A DNA stretch of 18,641 bases from an uncultured Clostridia bacterium (GTDB lineage Bacteria > Bacillota > Clostridia > Peptostreptococcales > Anaerovoracaceae): positions 1 to 18,641 of the forward strand of contig CAKQIZ010000035.1 in the NCBI GenBank assembly GCA_934247125.1, in the 5' to 3' direction. The position numbers and the translations under genes were made by a program. The notes beneath the pieces are model-generated. The model searched no databases and was not told the origin of the DNA. It was given only the letters and a program-made list of their open reading frames with translations. Every line of letters begins with the position of its first letter. Position 1 is the stretch's first letter. Shown here piece after piece: positions 7,436 to 14,553 of this stretch.

Positions 7436-8842
7436 ATGACTGAAACATCCATGGACATGGATCAGAAAACGCAGCAGTTCGACGAAGATGTGCAGAAAGT
7501 GCTGGATCTGCTGCAGGAAAAATCATACTTTAAAGCGAGGGATGAGATATTAAAACACAATGAAGTCGATATTAGCGAGATCCTCGAGGAGGTCCTGGAA
7601 GAACTCGGTCTGGAGAAGACGATCATCATATTCAGGATGCTGCCGAAGGACGTGTCGGTAGAGGTGTTCTCATATCTGCCGTCTGATGACCAGGTGGCAA
7701 TAGTGCACGGCATAACGGATCGAGAGATCTCCTACATCATAGATGAACTCGACTTTGACGACAAGATCGACGTGCTCGAGGAACTCCCGGCCAATATAGT
7801 TGACAAGATCCTTGAAAAAACACCTAAGGAAGAGCGAAGTCTGATAAATACATTCCTGAACTATCCTGCCACATGTGCGGGCAGTCTCATGACGCCTGAC
7901 TATATCAGCCTGCGGGAGAACATGACGGTCGCTGAAGCGCTGGCTCACATAAAGCATGAGGGCATGGACAGTGAGACTGTGTACACATGCTATGTGAAAA
8001 AGGAAGGCCGAAAGCTCGACGGCATAGTGTCGCTGAGATCGCTCGTGATATCGGACGGCGACATGAAGATCGCAGATCTGATGAGCACGGAGTACGTTTA
8101 CGTGAATGTTTACGATGACCAGGAGGAAGTTGCCGAGACATTCAAAAAGTACGGATTCCTCGCGATACCCGTAGTGGATAATGAACACAGGCTCGTCGGG
8201 ATCATCACGTTCGATGATATACTTGAAGTAATAGAAGAAGAAACGACAGAGGATATAGAAAGAATGGCCGGCGTCATTGACGATTCGGGCACCGAGTATC
8301 TCGATATGGGTATATTCAGGCACGTCAGGAACAGACTGCCATGGCTGGTCTTCATGAATATATCAGCGATGATAACAGGAACGATAATACTGAGATTCGA
8401 AGCAGTGCTTGCTCAGGTGATAGTGCTGGTATCGTACCTGCCGCTGCTGATGGGTACCGGAGGAAACACCGGATCGCAGGCGGCCACACTTGTCATACGA
8501 GGCATGGCGATAGATGAGATAGAGCTGAAGGACGTGCTGAAGGTTTTCTGGAAGGAATTCAGAGTCAGTCTTATCCTCGGCGTGCTGCTGAGCATATTCA
8601 ACATGGCGAAGGTGGTGTTCATAGACGGCGAAAGCATACTGATAGGACTGACGGTGGCGCTTTCGATGACAGTGATAGTCATTTTTGCAAAGCTGCTGGG
8701 AAGTATGCTGCCCATGGCTGCCAAGAAGCTGGGGGTCGACCCTGCGCTGATGGCGAATCCGATGATATCGTCGTTCACAGACATGTTTTCTTCAGTGACA
8801 TTCCTGCTCGTAGCGTCGCTGCTGCTGGGAATAACGCTGTAA
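7436..8842 (+). CDS. mgtE: Magnesium transporter MgtE
   Basis: A 468-aa Mg2+ channel/transporter of the cytoplasmic membrane with the standard MgtE layout. An acidic helical N domain (about 15-135) is followed by a tandem CBS pair (about 145-265) that senses cytoplasmic Mg2+, a plug-helix region (about 270-298), and five membrane helices from about 300 to the end. The pore signature PLLMGTGGNTGSQAA is at 336-350. The last-helix motif VDPALMANP leads to D449, the equivalent of the conserved pore Asp of Thermus MgtE. Family members form homodimers. Length is typical (about 450). ATG 7436 has a near-perfect AAGGAGGT (7422-7429) 6 nt upstream. Cis-regulation by an M-box is not visible; feedback by the CBS domains is known for the family. 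The gene appears transcriptionally separate from nnrD, which has its own promoter. Confidence 0.97.
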   Translation: MTETSMDMDQKTQQFDEDVQKVLDLLQEKSYFKARDEILKHNEVDISEILEEVLEELGLEKTIIIFRMLPKDVSVEVFSYLPSDDQVAIVHGITDREISYIIDELDFDDKIDVLEELPANIVDKILEKTPKEERSLINTFLNYPATCAGSLMTPDYISLRENMTVAEALAHIKHEGMDSETVYTCYVKKEGRKLDGIVSLRSLVISDGDMKIADLMSTEYVYVNVYDDQEEVAETFKKYGFLAIPVVDNEHRLVGIITFDDILEVIEEETTEDIERMAGVIDDSGTEYLDMGIFRHVRNRLPWLVFMNISAMITGTIILRFEAVLAQVIVLVSYLPLLMGTGGNTGSQAATLVIRGMAIDEIELKDVLKVFWKEFRVSLILGVLLSIFNMAKVVFIDGESILIGLTVALSMTVIVIFAKLLGSMLPMAAKKLGVDPALMANPMISSFTDMFSSVTFLLVASLLLGITL

Positions 8843-8856
8843 AGGCGCCGGGCCGT

Positions 8857-8884
8857 TTGAATATGCAGGCCGATATGATATAAT
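8857..8884 (+). promoter_or_regulatory. sigma-A promoter with extended -10 for nnrD-mazF
   Basis: TTGAAT (8857-8862), a 16-nt spacer and TATAAT (8879-8884) with the extended -10 TG at 8876-8877. Transcription would start near 8891, about 60 nt before the nnrD start. The core is the same 9-mer seen upstream of the giant gene and at the right edge of the window. No clear terminator separates it from mgtE. Confidence 0.75.
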
Positions 8885-8949
8885 AGTATCAGCAGATGAA
8901 CATACATCGAAGCGACATCTGTGCGTGATCCGGAAAAATGGAGATTTTT

Positions 8950-9816
8950 ATGGAAAATACAGGTTTAACGACTCTCGAATATGTAAATACTATAATCAGG
9001 GAAAGGCCCGAGGAGATACATAAAGGTCAGTGCGGCCGTGTTCTCGTCATGGCAGGCTCGAAAGGCATGGCCGGTGCAGCGGTGCTGGCGTGCAGAGGTG
9101 CGCTGAGATCCGGTGCGGGGCTTGTAAAGGCTGCAGTGCCGGATGAGATCAACGATATCCTACAGATAGCTGTGCCGCAGGCGACCTGCATGAGTATTTC
9201 CGAAGAATTTTTCTCACGGTCACTCGAGATATACGGAGCGATAGCTGCGGGACCGGGAACGGGAGTTGATGAAAGAAACTATACACGCATAAAGAAAATA
9301 CTTAACTGTTACGAAGGACCTGTCGTGCTGGATGCTGACGGACTCAATTCATTCTGCAGGTTCGATGACAGACTTGAAACGATAAGAAAAAGAAAGAGTC
9401 CGACCATACTGACGCCTCATCCGGGTGAAGCGGACAGGCTGCTGGCGGCTTTGCACGAAAAAAGCGTCAGAGAGCTCGGCAGACAGAATGCTGCGGAGAC
9501 GATAGCAGAGCGTACAGGAGCGGTAGTCCTGCTCAAAGGTGCGGGCACAGTGGTGACCTTTGCGGGAAGAGGAACATATATTAATACCACAGGCAACCCG
9601 GGAATGGCGACGGGAGGAAGCGGAGATGTGCTGACAGGCGTCATCGCTGCTATAGCTGCGTCAGGAGCGGATGCACTGGATTCTGCCAGGGCGGGAGCGT
9701 TCATCCACGGTATGGCAGGAGACATCGCTGCAGAACGTCAGGGCCAGTGGGGCATGACGTCGGTGGATATAGAAGAAGCTCTGCCGGCAGCGTTCAAAAC
9801 GATAGTAGGGAAATAG
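8950..9816 (+). CDS. nnrD: ADP/ATP-dependent (S)-NAD(P)H-hydrate dehydratase
   Basis: A 288-aa ribokinase-fold enzyme (YjeF C-terminal/CARKD family) that repairs hydrated NADH and NADPH in the cytoplasm, using ADP in bacteria. All family motifs are present in order: KGQCGRVLV (25-33), AGPGTG (100-105), DADGLN (128-133), TPHPGEADR (155-163), KGAGTV (196-201) and [11 protein letters not shown] (216-226), the last carrying catalytic Asp226. The usual fused N-terminal NAD(P)HX epimerase (NnrE) domain is absent, so epimerisation must be done elsewhere or spontaneously. I prefer ATG 8950, with GGAG (8940-8943) 6 nt upstream, over ATG 8938, which lacks a good ribosome site. The mazF start lies about 22 nt downstream, so the two are co-transcribed. 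Confidence 0.96.
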   Translation: MENTGLTTLEYVNTIIRERPEEIHKGQCGRVLVMAGSKGMAGAAVLACRGALRSGAGLVKAAVPDEINDILQIAVPQATCMSISEEFFSRSLEIYGAIAAGPGTGVDERNYTRIKKILNCYEGPVVLDADGLNSFCRFDDRLETIRKRKSPTILTPHPGEADRLLAALHEKSVRELGRQNAAETIAERTGAVVLLKGAGTVVTFAGRGTYINTTGNPGMATGGSGDVLTGVIAAIAASGADALDSARAGAFIHGMAGDIAAERQGQWGMTSVDIEEALPAAFKTIVGK

Positions 9817-9838
9817 AGATATAGATATTAGGAGTGTG

Positions 9839-10204
9839 ATGGACTTGAGCATCAAGAAGGGCGACCTTTATTTTGCTGATCTAAGTCCGGTGACGGGCTC
9901 CGAGCAGGGCGGGGTCAGACCCGTTCTGGTGGTACAGAATGATGTAGGGAACAGGTACAGCCCGACGATAATAGTCGCGGCGATCACTTCAAGGAAAAAC
10001 AAGGCCGATCTTCCGACCCACGTTGAGATAGAAGCGGGCGGGAACGGCTTATCAAAGGATTCGACAGTATTGATGGAACAGCTCAGAACTATAGATAAAA
10101 CAAGGCTCAAGGAAAGGATCGGAACGATCGACAGGAACCGTTTACCGGAAATAAATGAAGCGCTGAGCGTTAGCTTGGGGATACAGAACGATTCATTTTT
10201 CTGA
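9839..10204 (+). CDS. mazF: MazF/EndoA-family mRNA interferase (toxin), no antitoxin alongside
   Basis: A 121-aa sequence-specific endoribonuclease of the PemK/MazF family, very close to Bacillus subtilis Endo[14 protein letters not shown] at 6-18, [11 protein letters not shown] at 21-31, and THVEIE further on. The catalytic pair of the family is intact (R27 and T50, equivalent to R25 and T48 of EndoA), so it should be active. In Bacillota the antitoxin (EndoAI/MazE) is usually directly upstream, often after alr; here the preceding gene is nnrD and only 22 nt separate them, so no antitoxin is encoded beside it. TTAGGAG (9828-9834) serves ATG 9839 (spacing 4) or possibly GTG 9836 or TTG 9845; the exact start is uncertain by 1-2 codons. 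A hairpin follows the stop. Confidence 0.95.
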   Translation: MDLSIKKGDLYFADLSPVTGSEQGGVRPVLVVQNDVGNRYSPTIIVAAITSRKNKADLPTHVEIEAGGNGLSKDSTVLMEQLRTIDKTRLKERIGTIDRNRLPEINEALSVSLGIQNDSFF

Positions 10205-10210
10205 TGTATG

Positions 10211-10234
10211 AAAGGGCTGCATCGTCAGCCCTTT
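10211..10234 (+). terminator. Probable weak terminator after mazF
   Basis: A perfect 9-bp stem, AAAGGGCTG (10211-10219) with CAGCCCTTT (10226-10234), closes a 6-nt loop 6 nt after the mazF stop. The following bases are TA-rich but not a pure T run (TTTATATAAATAAT), so termination may be partial. The next gene starts only 28 nt later and I see no promoter in between, so transketolase may be transcribed by read-through. Confidence 0.6.
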
Positions 10235-10262
10235 ATATAAATAATAAAACATGGAGGAAGCT

Positions 10263-11081
10263 ATGGATATAAAAGCTCTGGAAAAAACAGCAGCAGAGGT
10301 TAGAGTAGGAGTGGTAAAAGCCATACATAATGCGGGATCGGGCCACCCCGGAGGTTCGCTTTCGGCGGCTGATATAGTAACGGCACTGTATTTCAGCGAG
10401 ATGAACGTGGATCCGAAAAACCCGAAGATGGAGGGAAGAGACAAATTTATCCTTTCGAAGGGACATGCAGGTCCTGTGCAGTATTCGGCTCTTGCCCTGA
10501 AGGGATATTTTCCTATGGAAGATTTCATGACACTGAGAAAGCTCGGTTCGAAATTCCAGGGACATCCTGATATGAATAAAGTGCCGGGGATCGAAATGTC
10601 GACAGGATCGCTGGGACAGGGATTTGCGGCAGCAGGCGGAATGGCGATCGCAAACAAGCTCAGCAGTGATCCGGGAAGGATATACGTGCTGCTCGGAGAC
10701 GGCGAGATCCAGGAAGGTATCGTGTGGGAGGCAGCTATGTCCGCTGCTCATTACAAGCTTGACAATATGGTGGGCATCCTGGATTACAACGGGCTCCAGA
10801 TCGACGGAAAGAACGAGGACGTCATGACCGTAGCGCCTGTAGCAGACAAATTCAGGGCTTTCGGATGGAATGTCCTGGAGATAAACGGACATGATTTCGA
10901 AGAAATACTGGACGCTTTTGCAAAAGCCAGAGAATGCAAGGGAAAACCGACTATGATCGTGGCAAAGACCGTAAAGGGCAAAGGTGTATCGTTCATGGAG
11001 GACAATGCAGGCTGGCACGGCAAGGCGCCTAACGATGAAGAAACTAAACAGGCAGTAGCAGAACTTGGAGGTACGATGTAA
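10263..11081 (+). CDS. tkt: Transketolase, N-terminal (ThDP pyrophosphate-binding) subunit
   Basis: A 272-aa protein, the first half of a split transketolase that transfers two-carbon units between sugar phosphates in the non-oxidative pentose phosphate pathway. SGHPGG (26-31) and the thiamine-diphosphate/Mg2+ motif GDGE (145-148) through N176 are present; residues 60-120 match the transketolase N-terminal fold. Length is normal for the N-terminal subunit of the two-gene form common in Clostridia and archaea. The start is ATG 10263, 5 nt after GGAGG (10253-10257), not the ATG at 10251, which overlaps that ribosome site. Its stop TAA shares one base with the ATG of the C-terminal subunit (TAATG), which fits equal production of the two chains. 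Confidence 0.95.
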   Translation: MDIKALEKTAAEVRVGVVKAIHNAGSGHPGGSLSAADIVTALYFSEMNVDPKNPKMEGRDKFILSKGHAGPVQYSALALKGYFPMEDFMTLRKLGSKFQGHPDMNKVPGIEMSTGSLGQGFAAAGGMAIANKLSSDPGRIYVLLGDGEIQEGIVWEAAMSAAHYKLDNMVGILDYNGLQIDGKNEDVMTVAPVADKFRAFGWNVLEINGHDFEEILDAFAKARECKGKPTMIVAKTVKGKGVSFMEDNAGWHGKAPNDEETKQAVAELGGTM

Positions 11082-12010
11082 TGGCAGACAAAATGGCAAC
11101 GAGACAGGCTTATGGCAAGACCCTGATAAAACTGGGAGAGCAGTATCCCGATCTGGTGGTCATGGATGCAGACCTTTCCAAATCGACACAGACTGCGGAG
11201 TTCGGCAAGACATACCCTGAGAGATTTTTCAACATGGGTATCGCAGAGCAGAACCTCTACGCTGCAGCTGCAGGCATCGCGCTTTCGGGCAAGACGGTGT
11301 GCGCGAGCACATTCGCGATGTTCGCTGCGGGCAGAGCATTTGAGATAATAAGGAATTCTATAGGCTATACGAAGGCCAATGTAAAAATCTGCGCTACGCA
11401 TGCAGGCATAACCGTAGGTGAGGACGGCGCGAGCCATCAGACCTTTGAAGACATCGCCCTTATGAGGACCATCCCCGGCATGACTGTCATCAACCCGTCA
11501 GACGGCGTGTCGGCGGCAAAGCTACTGGAGCAGGCTGTCGCTATGTACGGACCGTGCTATGTCAGACTCGGACGTGCGGCAGTTCCTGTATTTTACAGGG
11601 AAAGCGACGAGATAACGATCGGAAAGGCGAACGTCGTAAGAGACGGAAAAGACATCACTGTCATCGCTACGGGAATAATGGTGAACGAAGCTGCTATGGC
11701 GGCTGGATCGCTCGCAAAGGACGGCATTGATGTGAGAGTGATAGATATGCACACCATCAAGCCGCTCGATGAAGAGATCATCATAAAGGCTGCGAAGGAA
11801 ACAGGCGCTATAGTCACTGCAGAGGAACATTCGGTGATCGGCGGACTCGGCAGCGCAGTAGCAGAAGCAGTTGTAAAGAATGCACCGGTGAAGATGGCTA
11901 TGGTCGGACAGCACGACACATACGGCGAGTCAGGAAAGCCGGATGAACTCAAGAAAAAGTACGGCATGACGAGCGATGATATCATTGCTGCAGTCAAGTC
12001 ACTGCTGTAA
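11081..12010 (+). CDS. tkt: Transketolase, C-terminal (pyrimidine-binding) subunit
   Basis: A 309-aa second half of the split transketolase. It carries the pyrimidine-binding domain with GIAEQN (53-58), whose E56 is the Glu that activates thiamine diphosphate, the segment GEDGASHQ (113-120), and a C-terminal transketolase domain (about 180-305). It should assemble with the preceding 272-aa subunit, since the active site is formed between the two domains. The start ATG 11081 overlaps the upstream stop by one base and has GGAGGT (11067-11072) 8 nt upstream, inside the upstream gene. The DXS family is similar in fold, but the split architecture favours transketolase. The transcript is followed by a strong hairpin. 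Confidence 0.95.
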   Translation: MADKMATRQAYGKTLIKLGEQYPDLVVMDADLSKSTQTAEFGKTYPERFFNMGIAEQNLYAAAAGIALSGKTVCASTFAMFAAGRAFEIIRNSIGYTKANVKICATHAGITVGEDGASHQTFEDIALMRTIPGMTVINPSDGVSAAKLLEQAVAMYGPCYVRLGRAAVPVFYRESDEITIGKANVVRDGKDITVIATGIMVNEAAMAAGSLAKDGIDVRVIDMHTIKPLDEEIIIKAAKETGAIVTAEEHSVIGGLGSAVAEAVVKNAPVKMAMVGQHDTYGESGKPDELKKKYGMTSDDIIAAVKSLL

Positions 12011-12052
12011 AGGCTCTGCATTCCGGCACAGGTGCTGTAAATACTGAGTCAT

Positions 12053-12115
12053 AAACTCCTTTTTTCGTAATAGATTTCTAGTATGGATCATTACGAGGAA
12101 AGGAGTTTTTGTTTT
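12053..12115 (+). terminator. 19-bp terminator-like hairpin that also buries the prcB-like gene's ribosome site
   Basis: Bases 12053-12071 pair with 12090-12108 in an uninterrupted 19-bp helix (17 Watson-Crick, 2 G.U) with an 18-nt loop. A T-rich run, TTTTTGTTTT, occupies 12106-12115. This has the form of an intrinsic terminator for the transketolase genes. The 3' arm contains AAAGGAG (12099-12105), the only ribosome site for the TTG start at 12114, and the T-run reaches the start codon itself. Expression of the downstream gene by read-through would thus be translationally blocked unless the stem opens. Bases 12011-12052 hold nothing else I recognise. Confidence 0.8.
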
Positions 12116-12608
12116 GAAGAAAATAAACAGAGAGAAAGACAGCGCAAAGACCGGGAACGGCGGGCTGCAGAGAGGAAAGAAAAAGCTCGTGGCTGCGGGG
12201 ATCGCTGCTGCCGTGCTGGTCTGCGCAGTGCTATTGTGCATAAGATTTATCGGCGGCGATACACCTGTGGATTTCAGCGAAGTAGCGAAGAAAGATATGC
12301 CGGATGACATAGTGTCAGACGTGATACCTGAGTACAGATCGCTCGAGAGGGCATTGGCATGTGCGATAGATGACGATGTATACGTGGTGGTCACACGCGG
12401 TGAGAAGCCGACGTCGGGATTCAGTGTCAGCGTGAAAAAGCTGGTTCTCGAAGAGAAAGACGGGAAGGAAAATCTGATCGTCTATGCCCTGTTCGAAGAC
12501 CCGCAGAAGCAGACTGCGATATCACAGATACTTACATATCCGGTCAAGGTCGTGAAGACCGATCTCAAGTCTCTGCCGGATACGATAGAGTTGAGGATAC
12601 AGTACTGA
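12114..12608 (+). CDS. Membrane-anchored PrcB-domain protein
   Basis: A 164-aa protein with a basic N-terminus (GKKK, 21-24), one membrane helix (about 25-43) and an extracytoplasmic domain. Residues about 94-150 match the PrcB C-terminal domain: RGEKPTSGFSV (95-105) and TYPVKVVKTD (141-150). PrcB is named for a lipoprotein needed for assembly of the Treponema denticola dentilisin protease complex; the same domain occurs in many Clostridia without known partners. No lipobox is visible, so it is probably membrane-anchored rather than lipidated. The start is TTG 12114 with AAAGGAG (12099-12105) 8 nt upstream, inside the terminator-like hairpin. It precedes ftsE by 165 nt. A role near the envelope proteases or division hydrolases downstream is only an inference from position. 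Confidence 0.8.
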   Translation: MKKINREKDSAKTGNGGLQRGKKKLVAAGIAAAVLVCAVLLCIRFIGGDTPVDFSEVAKKDMPDDIVSDVIPEYRSLERALACAIDDDVYVVVTRGEKPTSGFSVSVKKLVLEEKDGKENLIVYALFEDPQKQTAISQILTYPVKVVKTDLKSLPDTIELRIQY

Positions 12609-12631
12609 TCATGTATAGGAAAAATGAATTG

Positions 12632-12664
12632 CCGCTTTCACATAACCTTCACGAAAATGTGCGG
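12632..12664 (+). terminator. Possible weak hairpin terminator downstream of the prcB-like gene
   Basis: CACAT (12639-12643) pairs with ATGTG (12657-12661), extended across a TTT-containing bulge by CCG (12632-12634) with CGG (12662-12664). It is followed by GTTTCAAATAAT, a poor T-tract. It would separate the PrcB-like gene from the ftsE promoter, but the stem is short and interrupted. Confidence 0.3.
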
Positions 12665-12701
12665 GTTTCAAATAATATAGCCCATAAATATCCTTAAAAA
12701 G

Positions 12702-12730
12702 TTGAAAAGAACTATCGCATATAGTAAAAT
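12702..12730 (+). promoter_or_regulatory. sigma-A promoter for ftsEX
   Basis: TTGAAA (12702-12707), a 17-nt spacer and TAAAAT (12725-12730), each one base from consensus. Transcription would begin near 12737, about 37 nt before the ftsE ATG at 12774. This argues that the upstream in-frame ATGs at 12702 and 12735 are not the start codon. Confidence 0.75.
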
Positions 12731-12773
12731 TAAAATGTATGTTTTGCAATATAGAAAGGGGCATAAACGACAT

Positions 12774-13541
12774 ATGATCGTATTCAACAACGTAACGAAA
12801 TATTACAAGTCGAATGTAGGTATTGAAAATGTTTCGGTAAAGATAAACAAGGGGGATTTCGTTTTCCTGGTAGGACCAAGCGGCGCAGGCAAATCGACCT
12901 TTATAAAACTGATCCTCAAGGAGATAGATGCGGATTCCGGGAGTATCAAAGTAAGGGGAAACGAGGTGACGACGCTGTCGAACAGGCAGGTGCCGAAGCT
13001 CAGGAGAAACATAGGCATAGTATTCCAGGACTTCAGACTTCTTCCTAAAAAGACGGTCTATGAAAACGTGGCATTTGCAATGGAGATAATACACCAGCCA
13101 AAGAAGCTCATCAGAAAATACGTGCCTCAGGTGCTGAGCATGGTGGGGATAGCTTCAAAGGCTGACAAATATCCGGACGAGCTTTCTGCAGGCGAACAGC
13201 AGCGTGTGGTGATCGCAAGAGCGATAGTCAACAAGCCAAGGATACTGATAGCAGACGAGCCTACGGGCAATCTTGACCCGGATACTGCATGGGAGATAAT
13301 GCAGCTTCTCGACCAGATCAATATGAGAGGTACAACGATACTGATGGTGACACATGCCAAGGACATCGTCGATAAGATGGGCAAGCGTGTCATAGCTATA
13401 GAGAAAGGCAGGATAGTGCGAGACGAGTTCGGTGCATACGGGTATGAGGAAGCCCTTGCTGAAATGGAGATGACTGACGATACGCTTCAGAGCAAGCGCA
13501 CGTTCAGATCGAGATTCAGGAGAGGGGGCGATGAGTGGTGA
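12774..13541 (+). CDS. ftsE: Cell-division ABC transporter ATPase FtsE
   Basis: A 255-aa ATP-binding subunit of FtsEX, acting at the cytoplasmic face of the membrane, where ATP hydrolysis drives conformational control of peptidoglycan hydrolases through FtsX. Walker A GPSGAGKST (34-42), Q-loop Q85, ABC signature LSAGEQQR (137-144; the usual second Gly is Ala), Walker B ILIADE (157-162) and the H-loop His194 are all present. The start is ATG 12774, giving the typical FtsE N-terminus MIVFNNVTKYY. The best ribosome site, GAAAGGGG (12754-12761), is 12 nt away, slightly long. The 3' end overlaps ftsX by 7 nt, the usual translational coupling of this pair. A basic tail after residue 240 is longer than in E. 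coli FtsE. Confidence 0.97.
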   Translation: MIVFNNVTKYYKSNVGIENVSVKINKGDFVFLVGPSGAGKSTFIKLILKEIDADSGSIKVRGNEVTTLSNRQVPKLRRNIGIVFQDFRLLPKKTVYENVAFAMEIIHQPKKLIRKYVPQVLSMVGIASKADKYPDELSAGEQQRVVIARAIVNKPRILIADEPTGNLDPDTAWEIMQLLDQINMRGTTILMVTHAKDIVDKMGKRVIAIEKGRIVRDEFGAYGYEEALAEMEMTDDTLQSKRTFRSRFRRGGDEW

Positions 13542-14431
13542 TAAGGCGATTTTTCTACACGCTGAAGCAGGCTTTTCTGCAGGTGCTGAGAAACAGAGCG
13601 ATGTCGCTGGCATCGATATTTGCGATCACGGCCATGCTGCTGATACTGAGTCTTTTCTTCATTCTTGTTATAAACGTGAACACTGCTGCAGAGACGATAC
13701 AGCAGGACTACGATTCGATAGAAGTGTATCTGAAGGATGACGTTACGGAGGAGCAGGCCGATACGATCATCGACGATCTGAGGACTAAGGATGGGGTCGA
13801 AGATGCATACTACAAGAGCAAGGAAGATGCCATGGCGGAATTCAAGACGAGATGGGGCGAGAACGGTTATCTGCTGAACAGCCTCCAGGATAATCCGCTC
13901 CCGAATTCGGTCGTGATAATGATAGGTGATCTGGAAAAGGCGGATTCGCTGGCTGAAAAAGCGGCTACATATGACGGAGTCGAGGATGTCAAGTTTTACA
14001 AGGACACTGTCGACAAGCTGCTCGGAGCTACGAAGTTCATCCAGATCGCAGCCATAGTGGTGATGATATTCCTGATAATAGTATCGATAGTGGTGGTTTC
14101 GAACACGATCAAGCTTACTGTGTTCAATCGTGCGAACGAGATAAATATAATGAAGTATGTGGGAGCGACGAACTGGTTCATACGGGGACCGTTCCTGGCT
14201 GAGGGGATCATAATAGGAGTGATCTCGGCAGGCATATCGATAGGTTTGTCGGCGCTGATATACAGGCAGATAGTCAAGGTGATAGGCGATCAGCTGCTTT
14301 CTGTGCTGTCGATGCCGATGGTTCCGGTCGGATTCCTCGTATATAATTTTACGTGGATATTCCTGGCGCTTGGCATAAGCATAGGAGCATGCGGAAGTAT
14401 GATATCGATGAGAAAATTCCTTGATGCGTGA
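13535..14431 (+). CDS. ftsX: Cell-division ABC transporter permease FtsX
   Basis: A 298-aa FtsX with the expected topology: cytoplasmic N-terminus, TM1 (about 24-48), a large extracytoplasmic domain (about 50-170) that in the family binds the coiled-coil hydrolase partner, TM2 (about 172-194), the cytoplasmic loop NEINIMKYVGATNWF (about 207-221) that contacts FtsE, then TM3 and TM4 (about 225-250 and 270-292). It transmits ATP hydrolysis by FtsE to peptidoglycan hydrolases outside the membrane. The start is GTG 13535 (a second GTG follows at 13538) with AGGAG/AGGGGG (13518-13528) 6 nt upstream, overlapping the ftsE stop. The next gene encodes a coiled-coil M23 peptidase, the likely partner. 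Confidence 0.97.
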   Translation: MVIRRFFYTLKQAFLQVLRNRAMSLASIFAITAMLLILSLFFILVINVNTAAETIQQDYDSIEVYLKDDVTEEQADTIIDDLRTKDGVEDAYYKSKEDAMAEFKTRWGENGYLLNSLQDNPLPNSVVIMIGDLEKADSLAEKAATYDGVEDVKFYKDTVDKLLGATKFIQIAAIVVMIFLIIVSIVVVSNTIKLTVFNRANEINIMKYVGATNWFIRGPFLAEGIIIGVISAGISIGLSALIYRQIVKVIGDQLLSVLSMPMVPVGFLVYNFTWIFLALGISIGACGSMISMRKFLDA

Positions 14432-14484
14432 TAGACGTATGTCCGGCAAAGAGCATCAAACATCCGTTACAGGCAGAAAAACAT

Positions 14485-14512
14485 TTGAAACAGCAGGAGA
14501 AAGCGTTGTAAT
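14485..14512 (+). promoter_or_regulatory. Candidate sigma-A promoter for the M23 peptidase gene
   Basis: TTGAAA (14485-14490), a 16-nt spacer and TGTAAT (14507-14512, five of six consensus bases). It lies in the 122-nt gap after ftsX and would start RNA near 14519, about 35 nt before the ATG at 14554. It suggests that hydrolase level can be set separately from ftsEX. Nothing else is seen in this gap. Confidence 0.6.
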
Positions 14513-14553
14513 TACAAAAACAGCAGACAAAACAGTCAGCAGGAGGAAGAGGT

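Noticed and set aside
8843..8870. GC-rich GGCGCCGGGCC stretch after mgtE as a terminator
   Set aside because: GGCGCC and GGCC are short self-complementary words, but no stable stem with a following T-tract can be drawn.
12702..12773. Upstream in-frame ATG at 12702 for ftsE
   Set aside because: It lies on the -35 box of a near-consensus promoter whose RNA would begin after it. The FtsE family N-terminus matches the start at 12774.
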